A stretch of DNA of 64,000 nt from Halorientalis persicus (GTDB taxonomy: Archaea; Halobacteriota; Halobacteria; Halobacteriales; Haloarculaceae). The notes beneath the pieces were generated by a model. It was given only the letters and a program-made list of their open reading frames with translations, did no database searches and had not been told where the DNA came from. Positions 16,579 through 24,876 of the stretch are shown piece by piece (the first letter of the stretch is position 1; every line of letters begins with the position of its first letter). Where the stretch lies: positions 1 through 64,000 of the forward strand of contig NZ_FOCX01000012.1 of assembly GCF_900110215.1 (NCBI RefSeq), written 5' to 3'. Made by a program: the position numbers and the translations under genes.

Positions 16579-17010
16579 TCAGATACGCAACCCCTCCTCC
16601 GCGATACGATCTATCACGTCTCGATGGTGGCGGCGGATGTCATCTCGCTCGTCTTCGAAAGCCTCCGTGATTTCCCTCTTGAACTCCCCGAATGCTCGCT
16701 TATCACCATAGAGGAATTCTCCGTTGACGGCGTCTTGAGCGACTTCGATAGGGAGCATCTCGATGTCCGAAACGTCGACGAACGGAGCGTTTTCACGCTG
16801 GAGTGCCCCGGACAGGAAACACCGCTTCTGGAACCGTTCGTGCGATGAGAGGTCGTCGGTGAACTTAACGGCAAGGTCCAGGCCGGACGCAGCATGAGTC
16901 CCGTCCGTGATATGGGGACCGAAGGCCACTGCAAACACGATGTCGGCGTCTGCGCGGAGTGACTCTGCGAGGTCGGTCAGCACTGCCGAATGATCGTTAC
17001 CCCCTGTCAT
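16579..17010 (-). CDS. Orphan MntA-like nucleotidyltransferase
   Basis: A 143-residue protein from the ATG at 17010 (MTGGNDHSAVLTDLAESL). It follows the MntA antitoxin layout (VFAVAFGPHITDGTHAASGLDLAVKF; later RENAPFVDVSDIEMLPIEVAQDAV and FKREITEAFEDERDD). MntA proteins AMPylate their HEPN partner using GS-x(9-11)-DxD. Here the GS is GP and the first Asp position is Gly (SGLDLAV), so the site looks weakened. No HepT-like HEPN gene is adjacent. An upstream extension to 17250 is possible but has unlikely composition. Confidence 0.65.
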   Translation of the reverse strand: MTGGNDHSAVLTDLAESLRADADIVFAVAFGPHITDGTHAASGLDLAVKFTDDLSSHERFQKRCFLSGALQRENAPFVDVSDIEMLPIEVAQDAVNGEFLYGDKRAFGEFKREITEAFEDERDDIRRHHRDVIDRIAEEGLRI

Positions 17011-17119
17011 ATGGAGCACAACACCGTATCTCTCCAAAAGAATTGTCCTCCGTTGAGTATGACTCACGGGAGACTCGCTCTTCAAAACTATCTTTCCCGG
17101 CATTCTCGAACCTTTGTCA

Positions 17120-18292
17120 GTGAGCCGTCGGTACGCGTCGGTCGTCCTCGCGCTGTGTACGCTGGCGTTTTTCGCCACGATGGTTGCGCGGCTGGTGATC
17201 AGCCCGGTCGTCCCGAACCTCACGCTCGCGTTCGGGGTCAGCAACGGCACTATCGGATTGGCGCTGTCGGGAATGTGGGTCGCCTACGCGACGACGCAGT
17301 TCCCCAGCGGCGTCCTCGGTGATCGCTTCGGCGAGCGCAAGATCATTCTGACGGCCGTCGGCGGAACGGCCGTCACGAGCCTCCTGTTGACGACCGCCCC
17401 GAACTTCCCGCTCTTCTTTCTCGGAACGGTGCTTCTGGGCGCGGTCGCCGGCCTCCACTACAGCGTCGCGACGACGTTGCTGGCCCGCTACTTCGACGAC
17501 ATCGGGTGGGCGATCGGCGTCCACGTCGCCGGGGGACCGCTCGCGGGTTTGCTCGCGCCCATCGCAGCGGCCGTCGTCGCGACGCAGTACGGCTGGCGAC
17601 CGGCCATCGGGATCGGTGCGGCCGTCGCGGTTCCGGTGTTCGTCGCGTTTGCGCTCGCCGTCGAGTCCACCGAACCGCGCCGGCCGGACCAGCCGATGCG
17701 GGAACGGTTCGAAATCGGCGCGGTGCGGGAACTGCTCTCCCGGCCCCAAATCCGATACACCACCGCACTCTCCGTCCTCGGAGCCTTCTCCTGGCAGGCG
17801 ACGGCCTCGTTTCTGCCGACCTTTCTGTCGGCCCACCACGACCTCTCGACGACGACGGCGGGGGCGCTGTTCTCGGTGTACTTCGTGATCCACGGCCTGA
17901 CACAGCCGCTGCTCGGGTCGCTCTCGGACCGACTCTCTCGGGACGGTGTCGTCGCGGGCGCGCTCGCGATGGCCGCCGTCGGGTACGCGGTGCTCGTCCT
18001 GACCGAACAGTTCGCCGTCGTGATCGCCGGGTGCGTCCTCGTCGGCGTCGGGATGAGCTGGGGCGCGCCGCTGCAGTCGCGGTTCATGGACATCCTGAGC
18101 GACGCCGAGCGCGGGGCCGGGTTCGGGCTCGTCCGAAGTGTCTACATGACGATCGGCGCATCGGGCAGTGTCGTCGTCGGCGTCCTCTCGGACACTGTCG
18201 GCTGGACTGTCGCGTTCGGGTTGCTGGCCGTGCTGGTGAGCGCGGCCGTCGTCGCGATTGTCGTGAATCGAATGCTGGGGCTTGGGCTCTGA
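17120..18292 (+). CDS. Major facilitator superfamily transporter
   Basis: A 390-residue MFS protein with 12 hydrophobic segments. The signature between helices 2 and 3 is GVLGDRFGERKIILTAVGG, repeated in the second half as GSLSDRLSRDGVVAGAL. The GTG at 17120 gives VSRRYASVVLALCTLAFF; an alternative TTG lies six bases before it. MFS carriers move small molecules through the cytoplasmic membrane with ion gradients. The substrate cannot be read from the sequence. It is divergent from the MntA-like gene. Confidence 0.88.
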   Translation: MSRRYASVVLALCTLAFFATMVARLVISPVVPNLTLAFGVSNGTIGLALSGMWVAYATTQFPSGVLGDRFGERKIILTAVGGTAVTSLLLTTAPNFPLFFLGTVLLGAVAGLHYSVATTLLARYFDDIGWAIGVHVAGGPLAGLLAPIAAAVVATQYGWRPAIGIGAAVAVPVFVAFALAVESTEPRRPDQPMRERFEIGAVRELLSRPQIRYTTALSVLGAFSWQATASFLPTFLSAHHDLSTTTAGALFSVYFVIHGLTQPLLGSLSDRLSRDGVVAGALAMAAVGYAVLVLTEQFAVVIAGCVLVGVGMSWGAPLQSRFMDILSDAERGAGFGLVRSVYMTIGASGSVVVGVLSDTVGWTVAFGLLAVLVSAAVVAIVVNRMLGLGL

Positions 18293-18392
18293 GAACAACT
18301 TTATTTGAAATATATCGAAAATCTGATCATCGTGGATCAACCCAGATTTTAAATATTGCTATTGTATAGTAGCAACCGACGAGGTGCAAGGT

Positions 18393-18950
18393 ATGTCTGC
18401 TATTCAGGATCTTCCGACATACGATATTACCGACCGCAATGACTATCCACCGATTATTCATCCACGGGATGGTCGTGATCTGGCGGACTCCGAAGAACCG
18501 GAGCCAACATTCATCTACATCGGTGAGTATGCCGGTAAAGCCGCGTACTTCAACCCGCTTCGTCAGTCAATCATGCTCGGCGAAGTTCACGGAGCTGCGT
18601 TCACTGAAGATGCATACCTTGAGGCACCCAAAGCGGAGTCTCTCGAAGACCACATTCGAAACCTTATCGATACAGCACAGGAGGAGAACGTCGAATTTGC
18701 GCTCTCAAAGCAGGCGCTTGGGCTCCTGTACGGAGATCTGCTAGCGAGAGGTGAGTGGCTTCCAGAGAAACAAGCAAAGGTCTATCTACTTCGGAGAGTG
18801 TTCGATATCGAGCGGCAACGAACGGCTACTGTGTTAGGAATCTCGCCTAGCACTGTCGATTCACACCTTCGATCTGTAACGCCGAAAGTGGAAGCCGCGA
18901 GAAACCTGACTGAAGCGCTTCACGATTTAGAAGATTTAGTGAAGGATTGA
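18393..18950 (+). CDS. Helix-turn-helix protein (sigma-70 region 4/GerE-like)
   Basis: A 185-residue protein starting MSAIQDLPTYDITDRND. The N-terminal half (TFIYIGEYAGKAAYFNPLRQS) is an unknown alpha/beta part. Residues about 130-165 form an HTH resembling sigma region 4 or LuxR C-terminal domains: EKQAKVYLLRRVFDIERQR, then TATVLGISPSTVDSHLRSV. A TATA-like TTTTAAATATT lies near 18350, about 40 bases upstream. The next gene, 33 bases after the stop, encodes an ImmA/IrrE-like zincin, so the pair resembles a regulator with its cleaving protease. Confidence 0.7.
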   Translation: MSAIQDLPTYDITDRNDYPPIIHPRDGRDLADSEEPEPTFIYIGEYAGKAAYFNPLRQSIMLGEVHGAAFTEDAYLEAPKAESLEDHIRNLIDTAQEENVEFALSKQALGLLYGDLLARGEWLPEKQAKVYLLRRVFDIERQRTATVLGISPSTVDSHLRSVTPKVEAARNLTEALHDLEDLVKD

Positions 18951-18983
18951 CAACTTCCTGAATCACTCCAATCTCTAAACACG

Positions 18984-19832
18984 ATGCCATCTAGAAGCGA
19001 TCAATTATACTCTACTGATAGATTTGAGCCAAAGCCGATCGAGACACTTGATAGTGGGTTTGAAAGGGTAGGTGCAAGGAATACACCGTTCACGATACGA
19101 GACCCACCGACTGGTCCTGTACCGGAGATAAAACGGCAAGCTCTCGAACTTCACAACGAAAGACCCTGCGAAAGCCGTCGCCGTGATGAACTCAGACACG
19201 AGCAGATAACACTGGATATCGATACCTGGCGGGAAGACATGAGTACTTTCGATTTTCCTGGCGTCGATACGATTCCAGAAGTGGTCCGACTGCAACGAGC
19301 AGGCGCTGCGGCTGAAATCGCACAGGAATTATTCGGTATCGGGACTGTCAACCGAGGTATTCAATTCGAAGATCCTGCAGTCCGAGGACGATATTTCAGA
19401 GGTGGCGGCCCAATCGAAGTAAGCGATTCAAACAGTGATTTCCCGGGATGGCAAAAAGGAGTGACCCTGGCACACGAAGTTGGACATGGTATTGACGATC
19501 ATATCGATGTGAAAACTGGATATGCATCGTCACGAGGTGAGGTCTTCGAGGACGAGGAACAGCTTACAGAGGCAACGGCCCTCTCTGAGCGACTTCGAGG
19601 ACCGATGGTTCAGAGCGATATCCCTGGCGCAACTGACTACCGGAGACACCCAACTGAGAAAGCAGCCGATACATTTGCGGCGATGATCATCGAACCAGAG
19701 CGATCTCGTGAACTTGCGCCAGGTGTTACGGCGCGTTTTGAGGCGTTTTTCGGTGAATTCTTCGGCCGATACGATGATCGAGTACAGGAACTCAACGAAA
19801 GCTGGGTAGAACGAGATAACGACACGGTCTAG
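18984..19832 (+). CDS. ImmA/IrrE-like zinc metallopeptidase
   Basis: A 282-residue protein. LAHEVGHGID at residues 162-171 is a zincin HExxH motif (His164, Glu165, His168), and TEKAADTFAAMIIEP at 224-238 supplies the third ligand Glu225 with the E-x-x-A-x-x-FA-x-x-I-x-P pattern of ImmA/IrrE (COG2856). About 150 residues before it are unrelated to that family as I know it. ImmA peptidases cleave a repressor; the HTH protein encoded just upstream is the obvious candidate. No signal peptide, so it acts in the cytoplasm. It has lower GC at third positions than its neighbours. Confidence 0.72.
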   Translation: MPSRSDQLYSTDRFEPKPIETLDSGFERVGARNTPFTIRDPPTGPVPEIKRQALELHNERPCESRRRDELRHEQITLDIDTWREDMSTFDFPGVDTIPEVVRLQRAGAAAEIAQELFGIGTVNRGIQFEDPAVRGRYFRGGGPIEVSDSNSDFPGWQKGVTLAHEVGHGIDDHIDVKTGYASSRGEVFEDEEQLTEATALSERLRGPMVQSDIPGATDYRRHPTEKAADTFAAMIIEPERSRELAPGVTARFEAFFGEFFGRYDDRVQELNESWVERDNDTV

Positions 19833-19955
19833 TTCACTTCTGCTTCAAACTAGGTAGCAAGGCGGATTCCCCACCCCACCGTGGGCGGGGAGGAAGCCGA
19901 CACCCGCTGCCACAAACCACGAGCTATTAAGTACCTCTCCCACCTATTGAATCTC

Positions 19956-21164
19956 GTGGCAGACGACTACCTGAGGCGCACCGCAATCACCCGGCCTACC
20001 CTCACCGACGAGCAGAAGCAACTGCTCGATACCACCATCAACGAGTGGCAAACTGCCTGCAACATCAGCAGCCAGATCGGATGGGAACACGGTGAAACGC
20101 GGAAAACGTACCTCCAAGACCTCGCCTATGACGAGATACAGGAGGAGACGCGTCTCAGGAGTCAGCACGCGGTCCTCGCCACCCACCAAGCCGCAGCCGC
20201 CCTCTCTGGCGTCGAAGAACTGGACGAGGAGTACAAGACTTCACGGCCGGAGTTCACCGCCGAGACGGTGAAATACGACACCCGGACGCTGACCCTATTC
20301 GACGACGGCACGGTCTCACTCGCAACAGTCGATGACCGTATTCGGTGTGACCTCGCGTTACCGGACGACAAAGACGGCTATCAATACCAGTACCTCAACG
20401 ATGAGGACTGGGAACTCACTGAATCCACGCTCACCCGACGCGATGGAGAGTACTACCTGCACCTTGGGTTCCGCAAACCGAAGCCCGAGAAACAGGTCGA
20501 ACAACAGGGCGACGACGAGGACAGGACAGTTCTCGGCGTCGATCTCGGCATCGTCAACATCGCCACCACCTCAACGGCGTACTTCGCGTCCGGCAGAGAA
20601 CTCAGACATCGACACCGGGAGTTCGAGCGGATTCGCAGCAGTCTCCAACAGACCGGTACGCAGTCCGCCCACCGTACCATCCAGCAGATGAGTGGCAGGG
20701 AATCCCGATACGTTCGAGATGTCCTACATCGGGTGGCCAACGACATCATCGAGGAAGCGGTGGCACACGACTGCGAGTACATCGCGTTCGAGAACCTGAA
20801 ACACATCAGGGAACGTGCGCCCCCAGTGAAGGAGTTCCACCAGTGGGCGCACCGCCAGCTCGTTGACCTCGTGGAGTACAAGGCGGAAGAGGAGGGCATT
20901 TGTACGGAGTACGTCGATCCGGAGAACACGAGTCGGCGGTGTCCCGAGTGTGGGCACACGAGCGAAGGGAACCGCGTCAGGCAGGCGAAGTTTGAGTGCG
21001 GGAAGTGTGGTGCGGCGGCGAACGCGGACTACGTTGGAGCGAAGAACGTTGGGTGGCGGTACGTCCGTCGCGGCCTCCAGTCGTCGCGGCGGACGGGCGA
21101 CAGTCAACTCGCCCTGAAGTCAGGAACGGTGACGCCGAACCGGGGGTTTGTCCCGTCCGACTAA
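19956..21164 (+). CDS. tnpB: TnpB RNA-guided nuclease-like protein
   Basis: 402 residues from the GTG at 19956 (VADDYLRRTAITRPTLT), a usual start for haloarchaeal TnpB; an upstream ATG at 19881 lies within the hairpin-proximal end and is unlikely. The RuvC-like site is complete: Asp196 in VLGVDLGIVN, Glu279 in YIAFENLKHIRER and Asp358 in NADYVGAKNVG. A zinc ribbon CPECG...CGKCG (Cys329, 332, 348, 351) sits between. TnpB proteins cut DNA using a guide RNA from the element's 3' end. The gene appears intact. Confidence 0.88.
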   Translation: MADDYLRRTAITRPTLTDEQKQLLDTTINEWQTACNISSQIGWEHGETRKTYLQDLAYDEIQEETRLRSQHAVLATHQAAAALSGVEELDEEYKTSRPEFTAETVKYDTRTLTLFDDGTVSLATVDDRIRCDLALPDDKDGYQYQYLNDEDWELTESTLTRRDGEYYLHLGFRKPKPEKQVEQQGDDEDRTVLGVDLGIVNIATTSTAYFASGRELRHRHREFERIRSSLQQTGTQSAHRTIQQMSGRESRYVRDVLHRVANDIIEEAVAHDCEYIAFENLKHIRERAPPVKEFHQWAHRQLVDLVEYKAEEEGICTEYVDPENTSRRCPECGHTSEGNRVRQAKFECGKCGAAANADYVGAKNVGWRYVRRGLQSSRRTGDSQLALKSGTVTPNRGFVPSD

Positions 21165-21226
21165 CCACGGTCGGCAGAGGCCGAGTTCACTGACAAGCCC
21201 CGCGCCACCGTGCGCGGGGCAGTTGA
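21100..21226 (+). ncRNA. Candidate TnpB guide RNA (omega/reRNA) region
   Basis: In IS605-type elements the guide RNA overlaps the 3' end of tnpB and runs to the right end, and its guide comes from the flanking DNA. Here the final 65 codon bases, the spacer and the nine-base hairpin at 21197-21220 occupy that position. The assignment is by position and the hairpin only; boundaries are approximate. Confidence 0.4.
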
Positions 21227-21339
21227 CGAAAGGACACATATTCGCCTAACATCTCCCGAATCACTATTAACCCGAGAGTCGATTCCCGGATCACAGCTCA
21301 ACCTCGTAGGTCGCCGCAGCGACAGTTCGACCATTCGTC

Positions 21340-22005
21340 TTACCGGTGGTTCTCTACAGAATCTTCGCCCGAGTGCTCGTCGTCGGTCGGTTCGATGACG
21401 ATGCGAGTCGTCTCGTCGTATTGCACTTCGACGGGTCCGTCATCAGGTGTATGTGGCTCGTCCTCGCTCGCGTCTCGAATCGACTCGAAGTACGGATCGA
21501 CCGTTTGCATCTCCTCGATTACCCCTTCGAGTGCGACCATGACCGTCATTCCGACGACCGCTGGCAGACCGAGTTCTCGGGCGGCGAGACGCTCGGACAT
21601 CCGGCCGTCAACGTACGGTTTGACGTACTCCACCACCCGCAGTAGTTTGTCGATACCGTAATCCTCGACGAACGCCTCGACGTCTTCGTCGACGAGCTGT
21701 TGGCCAACCGCTGCGAGTGTCGTGGGTGTCATCGTCGTAATCTCTCCTTGCGAGAGGACGCCCAGCTGGAAGGAGTTCGCCCGATAGAGACGTTTTCGCC
21801 CCTCCTGCTCAGTGCTGACGAGTGAGGTTTCTCGGAGTTCACCGAGCGCATCGTAGACCGTCGATTCTGGAAGTCCAGACGTTTCGACGAGGTCCTGTGT
21901 CGTCATCCAGTCGTCGTGCTTCAGTAACTCTGTGTATAGATATGCCAACCGCTCCTCGTCAAGCAACCGAAGGACTGTCGCCATGAGTTCTGTCGTATCA
22001 CCCAT
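21340..22005 (-). CDS. Haloarchaeal winged-helix (TrmB-like) regulator
   Basis: 221 residues from the ATG at 22005; an earlier ATG at 22032 lies too close to the TATA-like ATTATAGAA on the minus strand. Residues about 20-80 form a winged helix of the TrmB kind: LAYLYTELLKHDDWMTTQDLV, then SGLPESTVYDALGELRET and a wing EQEGRKRLYRANS. The C-terminal half (YGIDKLLRVVEYVKPYVDGRM; ELGLPAVVGMTVMVALEGVIEEM) is a helical effector or dimer domain found in haloarchaeal regulators. The target is unknown. Confidence 0.75.
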   Translation of the reverse strand: MGDTTELMATVLRLLDEERLAYLYTELLKHDDWMTTQDLVETSGLPESTVYDALGELRETSLVSTEQEGRKRLYRANSFQLGVLSQGEITTMTPTTLAAVGQQLVDEDVEAFVEDYGIDKLLRVVEYVKPYVDGRMSERLAARELGLPAVVGMTVMVALEGVIEEMQTVDPYFESIRDASEDEPHTPDDGPVEVQYDETTRIVIEPTDDEHSGEDSVENHR

Positions 22006-22167
22006 CGCAGGGTGTGTCGTGCGGCCGGCCATTACACTATTCTATAATCTCTGGAACGTAGAAAGACTTGTGGTTGCCTGTAAAACTGTATTCAGTCGGA
22101 CCTGACTGTCGATATCGTCTTTGAGAGGCGCGAAAGGCCTATCTGGCGACATTGTTCTTGTAGTAGT

Positions 22168-22266
22168 ATGCCGGTGAACTGGGAGGCCCAACGAAAGATG
22201 GACCGCGATGTCGAAGAAAACGCGGACTTGTACGAGGTACTGGCCGACGAATCCGACGACGATTGA
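22168..22266 (+). CDS. Small acidic ORF, 32 residues
   Basis: ATG at 22168 opens MPVNWEAQRKMDRDVEENAD and closes DESDDD. Codon use (GAC, GTC, GAG at third-base G/C) and acidity are strongly haloarchaeal. The V-N-W-E-x-Q-R-K-x-D-R-D-V-E pattern looks conserved, but I cannot name the family. It ends 45 bases before the target duplication of the IS6 element, so it is not truncated by that insertion. Confidence 0.4.
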   Translation: MPVNWEAQRKMDRDVEENADLYEVLADESDDD

Positions 22267-22310
22267 TTCAATTCAGTTGCGGGCCCCTTCCGATCTTTCG
22301 GCGTACTCAG

Positions 22311-23063
22311 ATCAGCGAGGCACTGTCTAGATAAGCTCCGCTGGCGTTCGCCCATTCAACGCCTGATGCCGCCGGTGTTGGTTGTAATAGCGGCGAAATT
22401 GCCGGCACCATTCTCTGACGGCCTGCCGACTGCCCACCCAGCTCGTATGGAAGCGGTCAGTCTGGCTTTGATGGTCTGACCCATCGTTCGGTGTGGTTTC
22501 GGTCCGTGTAGTCACGCCGACCGCTCAAACCTAATCGAGTGAGGGCAGTCGAGTAGCCGTAGCCATCGACGAGAAACGTTGTTTCCTCGAGATCATGTTT
22601 CTCGGTGAGTCGATGCAGAAACGCAGCTGCCGGATCGGTGCCACAGCAGCTGAAAACCTCGATATCTAGTACCAGCATATTGTTGAGGTCGATCGTCGCG
22701 TACGCCTAGCACCACTCGCCGTCGATCTGGACAAGGGTTTCGTTGACCGCGACTCGCGACGGCTGTGCAGTCGTCGGGTCATTCCTGCTGTCGGCCAGCC
22801 GATGCGTCCACTGCCAGATCGCCTGGTGCGAACGATCTACGCCCAGCAGGTCTAAAATCGCCGCTGTCTCTCGAAGCGACAACCCCGCCGAATGCAGGCG
22901 GACAGCGAACGCCCTGACGGGCGTCGCCGTCCGCTCGCGTGCCCAAACATCAATTAGATTCAGCGTCTAAGCTTTCGCTGAGGAGTTCTTGGAGTGACAT
23001 GGACACTCGCACCGAGAACTCCTCGCTTTCTCAAACTCACTAACTAGACAGCGTCATCAGCGA
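22311..23063 (-). mobile_element. IS6-family element with 8-base target duplication
   Basis: The element spans 22319-23055 (737 bases). Ends are GGCACTGTCTAG on the left and CTAGACAGCGTC on the right, imperfect inverted repeats. It is flanked by the perfect direct repeat ATCAGCGA (22311-22318 and 23056-23063), the 8-base duplication expected for IS6 transposition. The single transposase gene is inactivated. The same terminal sequence occurs at 84-95, so at least two related copies have landed in this window. Confidence 0.88.
22327..23000 (-). pseudogene. Inactivated IS6-family transposase
   Basis: Reading from the ATG at 23000 gives MSLQELLSESLDAES, then a frameshift into LNLIDVWARERTATPVRAFA, then HQAIWQWTHRL, VAVNETLVQIDGEWC, an in-frame TAG near 22708, AYATIDLNNMLVLDIEVF, FLVDGYGY with Ser where Leu is usual, NHTERWV, a second frameshift near 22480 and finally RFHTSWVGSRQAVREW to the stop TAG inside the left terminal repeat. 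DDE positions are still recognisable (VNETLVQIDG; FLVDGYG; E in HTERW). Two frameshifts and one stop make it dead. Confidence 0.85.
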
Positions 23064-23091
23064 GAAGTTGTAATTATCTCTAGCTGCCATG

Positions 23092-23144
23092 TTGTCTCAT
23101 AATACCCAGATCTGTATTTATACCTCTGGGTCGATTTGAGACAA
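23092..23144 (+). promoter_or_regulatory. Nested palindrome around a TATA-like core
   Basis: Outer arms TTGTCTCA (23092-23099) and TGAGACAA (23137-23144) enclose inner arms ACCCAG (23104-23109) and CTGGGT (23126-23131), with TATTTATACC in the centre. Both pairs are perfect. The first ATG downstream on the + strand (23146) opens only about 26 codons. This looks like a strongly regulated promoter whose gene has been lost, or one with a short or RNA product. Confidence 0.55.
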
Positions 23145-23251
23145 AATGAAATATATCATACTAGTTCGAGGGGGCCAACGGTCTGGCGATGTCCAAGAAC
23201 GCCGCTCTTTTCCCCATTACCGTCAGCAGAACTGAAAGTTAAATCAGAAGA

Positions 23252-24070
23252 TCAGAGGTCGGACGCCCGGAACCGACGATACCCGACCGCCAGCGGAACG
23301 ACCGCCCACGCCACCAACAGCACCAGCGCGGCCGGCGCGCTCACGTAGAGGGGCGCGCCCTCGGCCACGTACAGCCCGGCCAGGTCCACGTCGAAGCCGG
23401 CGCGGACGAGTCGGGCGTAGGCCTCGCCGGGTTCGAGCAGCCGGAAGAGCAGCGCCCAGTTGGGCATATTCTGCAGTACCGCGAAGTCGAAGCGGTGGAG
23501 GACGACCAGCACCGCCGACTGGAGACCGCCCCAGAACGTGACCAGCAACAGGTAGCCGCCCAGACCCCCGAGGGTGATCCAGCGGTCGGCGGTCGTCGAC
23601 ATCGAGAGCCCGACGGCGAACCCGACGAACGCGGTCCCGAAGAGCGCACTCGCGAGGAGGAACCACGGGTACCACAGCACGCCCTCGGTGCCGAAGCGGA
23701 CGGCACCGACCACGCCGGCGACGACGAGCGCGAGCAGGGCCGGAACGAGGACCACGACCGTGCGGCCGAGGAACGTGCCGAGTGCCAGATCGCGTCGGGA
23801 GTGGGGCAGCGAGAGCGTGAGGGTGAGTCGCCCACTCGTGCGGTCGTCGGCGATGGACTTGTAGCCGAGCAGAATGGCGACCGCCGGGAGGAGAACGCCC
23901 ACGACGCCGGCCAGCCCCGCGACGAACGCCGGGAAGTTTGGCTCGCCGATGTAGTCGTGAGCGACGACGTAGCCGAGGACGGCAACGGCGGTGAGCACGG
24001 CCGTGAGCCAGGTCGTCTTCGACCGGGCGGCGTCGCGCATATCTGCCCGGGCGATCACGCGCCAGCTCAC
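23252..24070 (-). CDS. ABC-2-type transporter permease (third gene of operon)
   Basis: A 272-residue membrane protein with six hydrophobic segments and the N-terminal start SWRVIARADMRDAARSKTTW found in NosY/ABC-2 permeases. The cytoplasmic stretch LLGYKSIADDRTSGRLTLTLSLPHSRRDLALGTFLGR is the coupling motif that contacts the ATPase and is shared with its paralogue at 24067. The GTG start overlaps the upstream stop by four bases. The operon is ATPase, permease, permease. It probably exports a drug, peptide or lipid-linked compound; the substrate is unknown. Confidence 0.85.
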   Translation of the reverse strand: MSWRVIARADMRDAARSKTTWLTAVLTAVAVLGYVVAHDYIGEPNFPAFVAGLAGVVGVLLPAVAILLGYKSIADDRTSGRLTLTLSLPHSRRDLALGTFLGRTVVVLVPALLALVVAGVVGAVRFGTEGVLWYPWFLLASALFGTAFVGFAVGLSMSTTADRWITLGGLGGYLLLVTFWGGLQSAVLVVLHRFDFAVLQNMPNWALLFRLLEPGEAYARLVRAGFDVDLAGLYVAEGAPLYVSAPAALVLLVAWAVVPLAVGYRRFRASDL

Positions 24071-24876
24071 GCCAGCTCACCCCGCGCGAACCGCCGATAG
24101 GCCAGTCCCAGCGGCACCACGAGCCACAGCGCGAACAGGACGAGTGCGACCCACTCGCCGAGATACCAGGCTCCCTCGACGGTGGCGCTCGGATCCACGA
24201 AGCCGTCGGTGAGTCGGCCGAAGACCCGGCCGGGTTCGAGACCGAAGTAGAACTGCAACGGGCCGGGCAACTCGCCGTCGATCAGGCCGGCGAAGTCCAG
24301 CAGCAGCGTGACGCCGCTATCGACGGTATCCCACAGCATCACGAACACGAAGAAGACGAACAGCGCGAGGACGAGCGCGCGTCGCTTCGTGGCCGCGGCG
24401 ATGGAGGCAGCGATCCCGATGCCCGTCCAGATCCCGGCGAACCACACGGCGAAAACGACGAAGGCGAGGTAGCGGAGCGGTTCGAGTTCGCCGAACGGGT
24501 AGACGACGAGAAAGCCGGCGACGGCCAGCGACGCGACCAGCGCGACCGCGACCACGGCGGTCCGGCCGAGGAACTTCCCGAACACGACATCGGCCCGGCT
24601 GTGGGGCAGCGACAGCGAGAGCCGGAGCGCTCCGGACTCGCGCTCGCTCACGACTGCGTTGTACCCTAGCAGGACGCCGACGATGGGGACCAGCGTCGTC
24701 AGACTCCCGTGGACGACGCCGCCGAACCGCCCCGTGGTGTGTGGTCCCGGGCCGCCGATCGGGTAGACGTAGGCCGTGACGACGACGACGAACCCGAGCA
24801 GGCCCAGCAGGTACTTCGTGGAACGCTCGCCGACCGTCAGCGTCCAGTCCTGGCGCGCGATCACTGCCCAGCTCAT
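24067..24876 (-). CDS. ABC-2-type transporter permease (second gene of operon)
   Basis: A 269-residue paralogue of the following permease, starting SWAVIARQDWTLTVGERSTKYLL. Six hydrophobic segments; VLLGYNAVVSERESGALRLSLSLPHSRADVVFGKFLGR is the ATPase-coupling stretch. Both permeases end with a very similar LAYRRFARGEL/VGYRRFRASDL. Four-base overlaps with genes on both sides (ATGA and GTGA) show one transcript and coupled translation. The two half-size permeases probably form a heterodimer. Confidence 0.85.
   Translation of the reverse strand: MSWAVIARQDWTLTVGERSTKYLLGLLGFVVVVTAYVYPIGGPGPHTTGRFGGVVHGSLTTLVPIVGVLLGYNAVVSERESGALRLSLSLPHSRADVVFGKFLGRTAVVAVALVASLAVAGFLVVYPFGELEPLRYLAFVVFAVWFAGIWTGIGIAASIAAATKRRALVLALFVFFVFVMLWDTVDSGVTLLLDFAGLIDGELPGPLQFYFGLEPGRVFGRLTDGFVDPSATVEGAWYLGEWVALVLFALWLVVPLGLAYRRFARGELA

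Larger units (their letters stand above)
19860..21226 (+). mobile_element. IS200/IS605-family element (IS1341 type, tnpB only)
   Basis: Left end: GGATTCC followed by a GC-rich hairpin at 19869-19890 and GAGGAAGCC. Right end: a perfect nine-base hairpin GCCCCGCGC/GCGCGGGGC at 21197-21220 followed by AGTTGAC. Only tnpB lies in between, and no Y1 transposase tnpA is present, so movement would need tnpA supplied from elsewhere. Subterminal hairpins without inverted terminal repeats or target duplications fit this family. The exact cleavage sites are not determined. Confidence 0.8.

Noticed and set aside
17117-18340. 407-codon minus-strand frame opposite the MFS gene
   Set aside because: Arg/Asp/Gly-rich shadow; the MFS protein has all expected helices and signatures.
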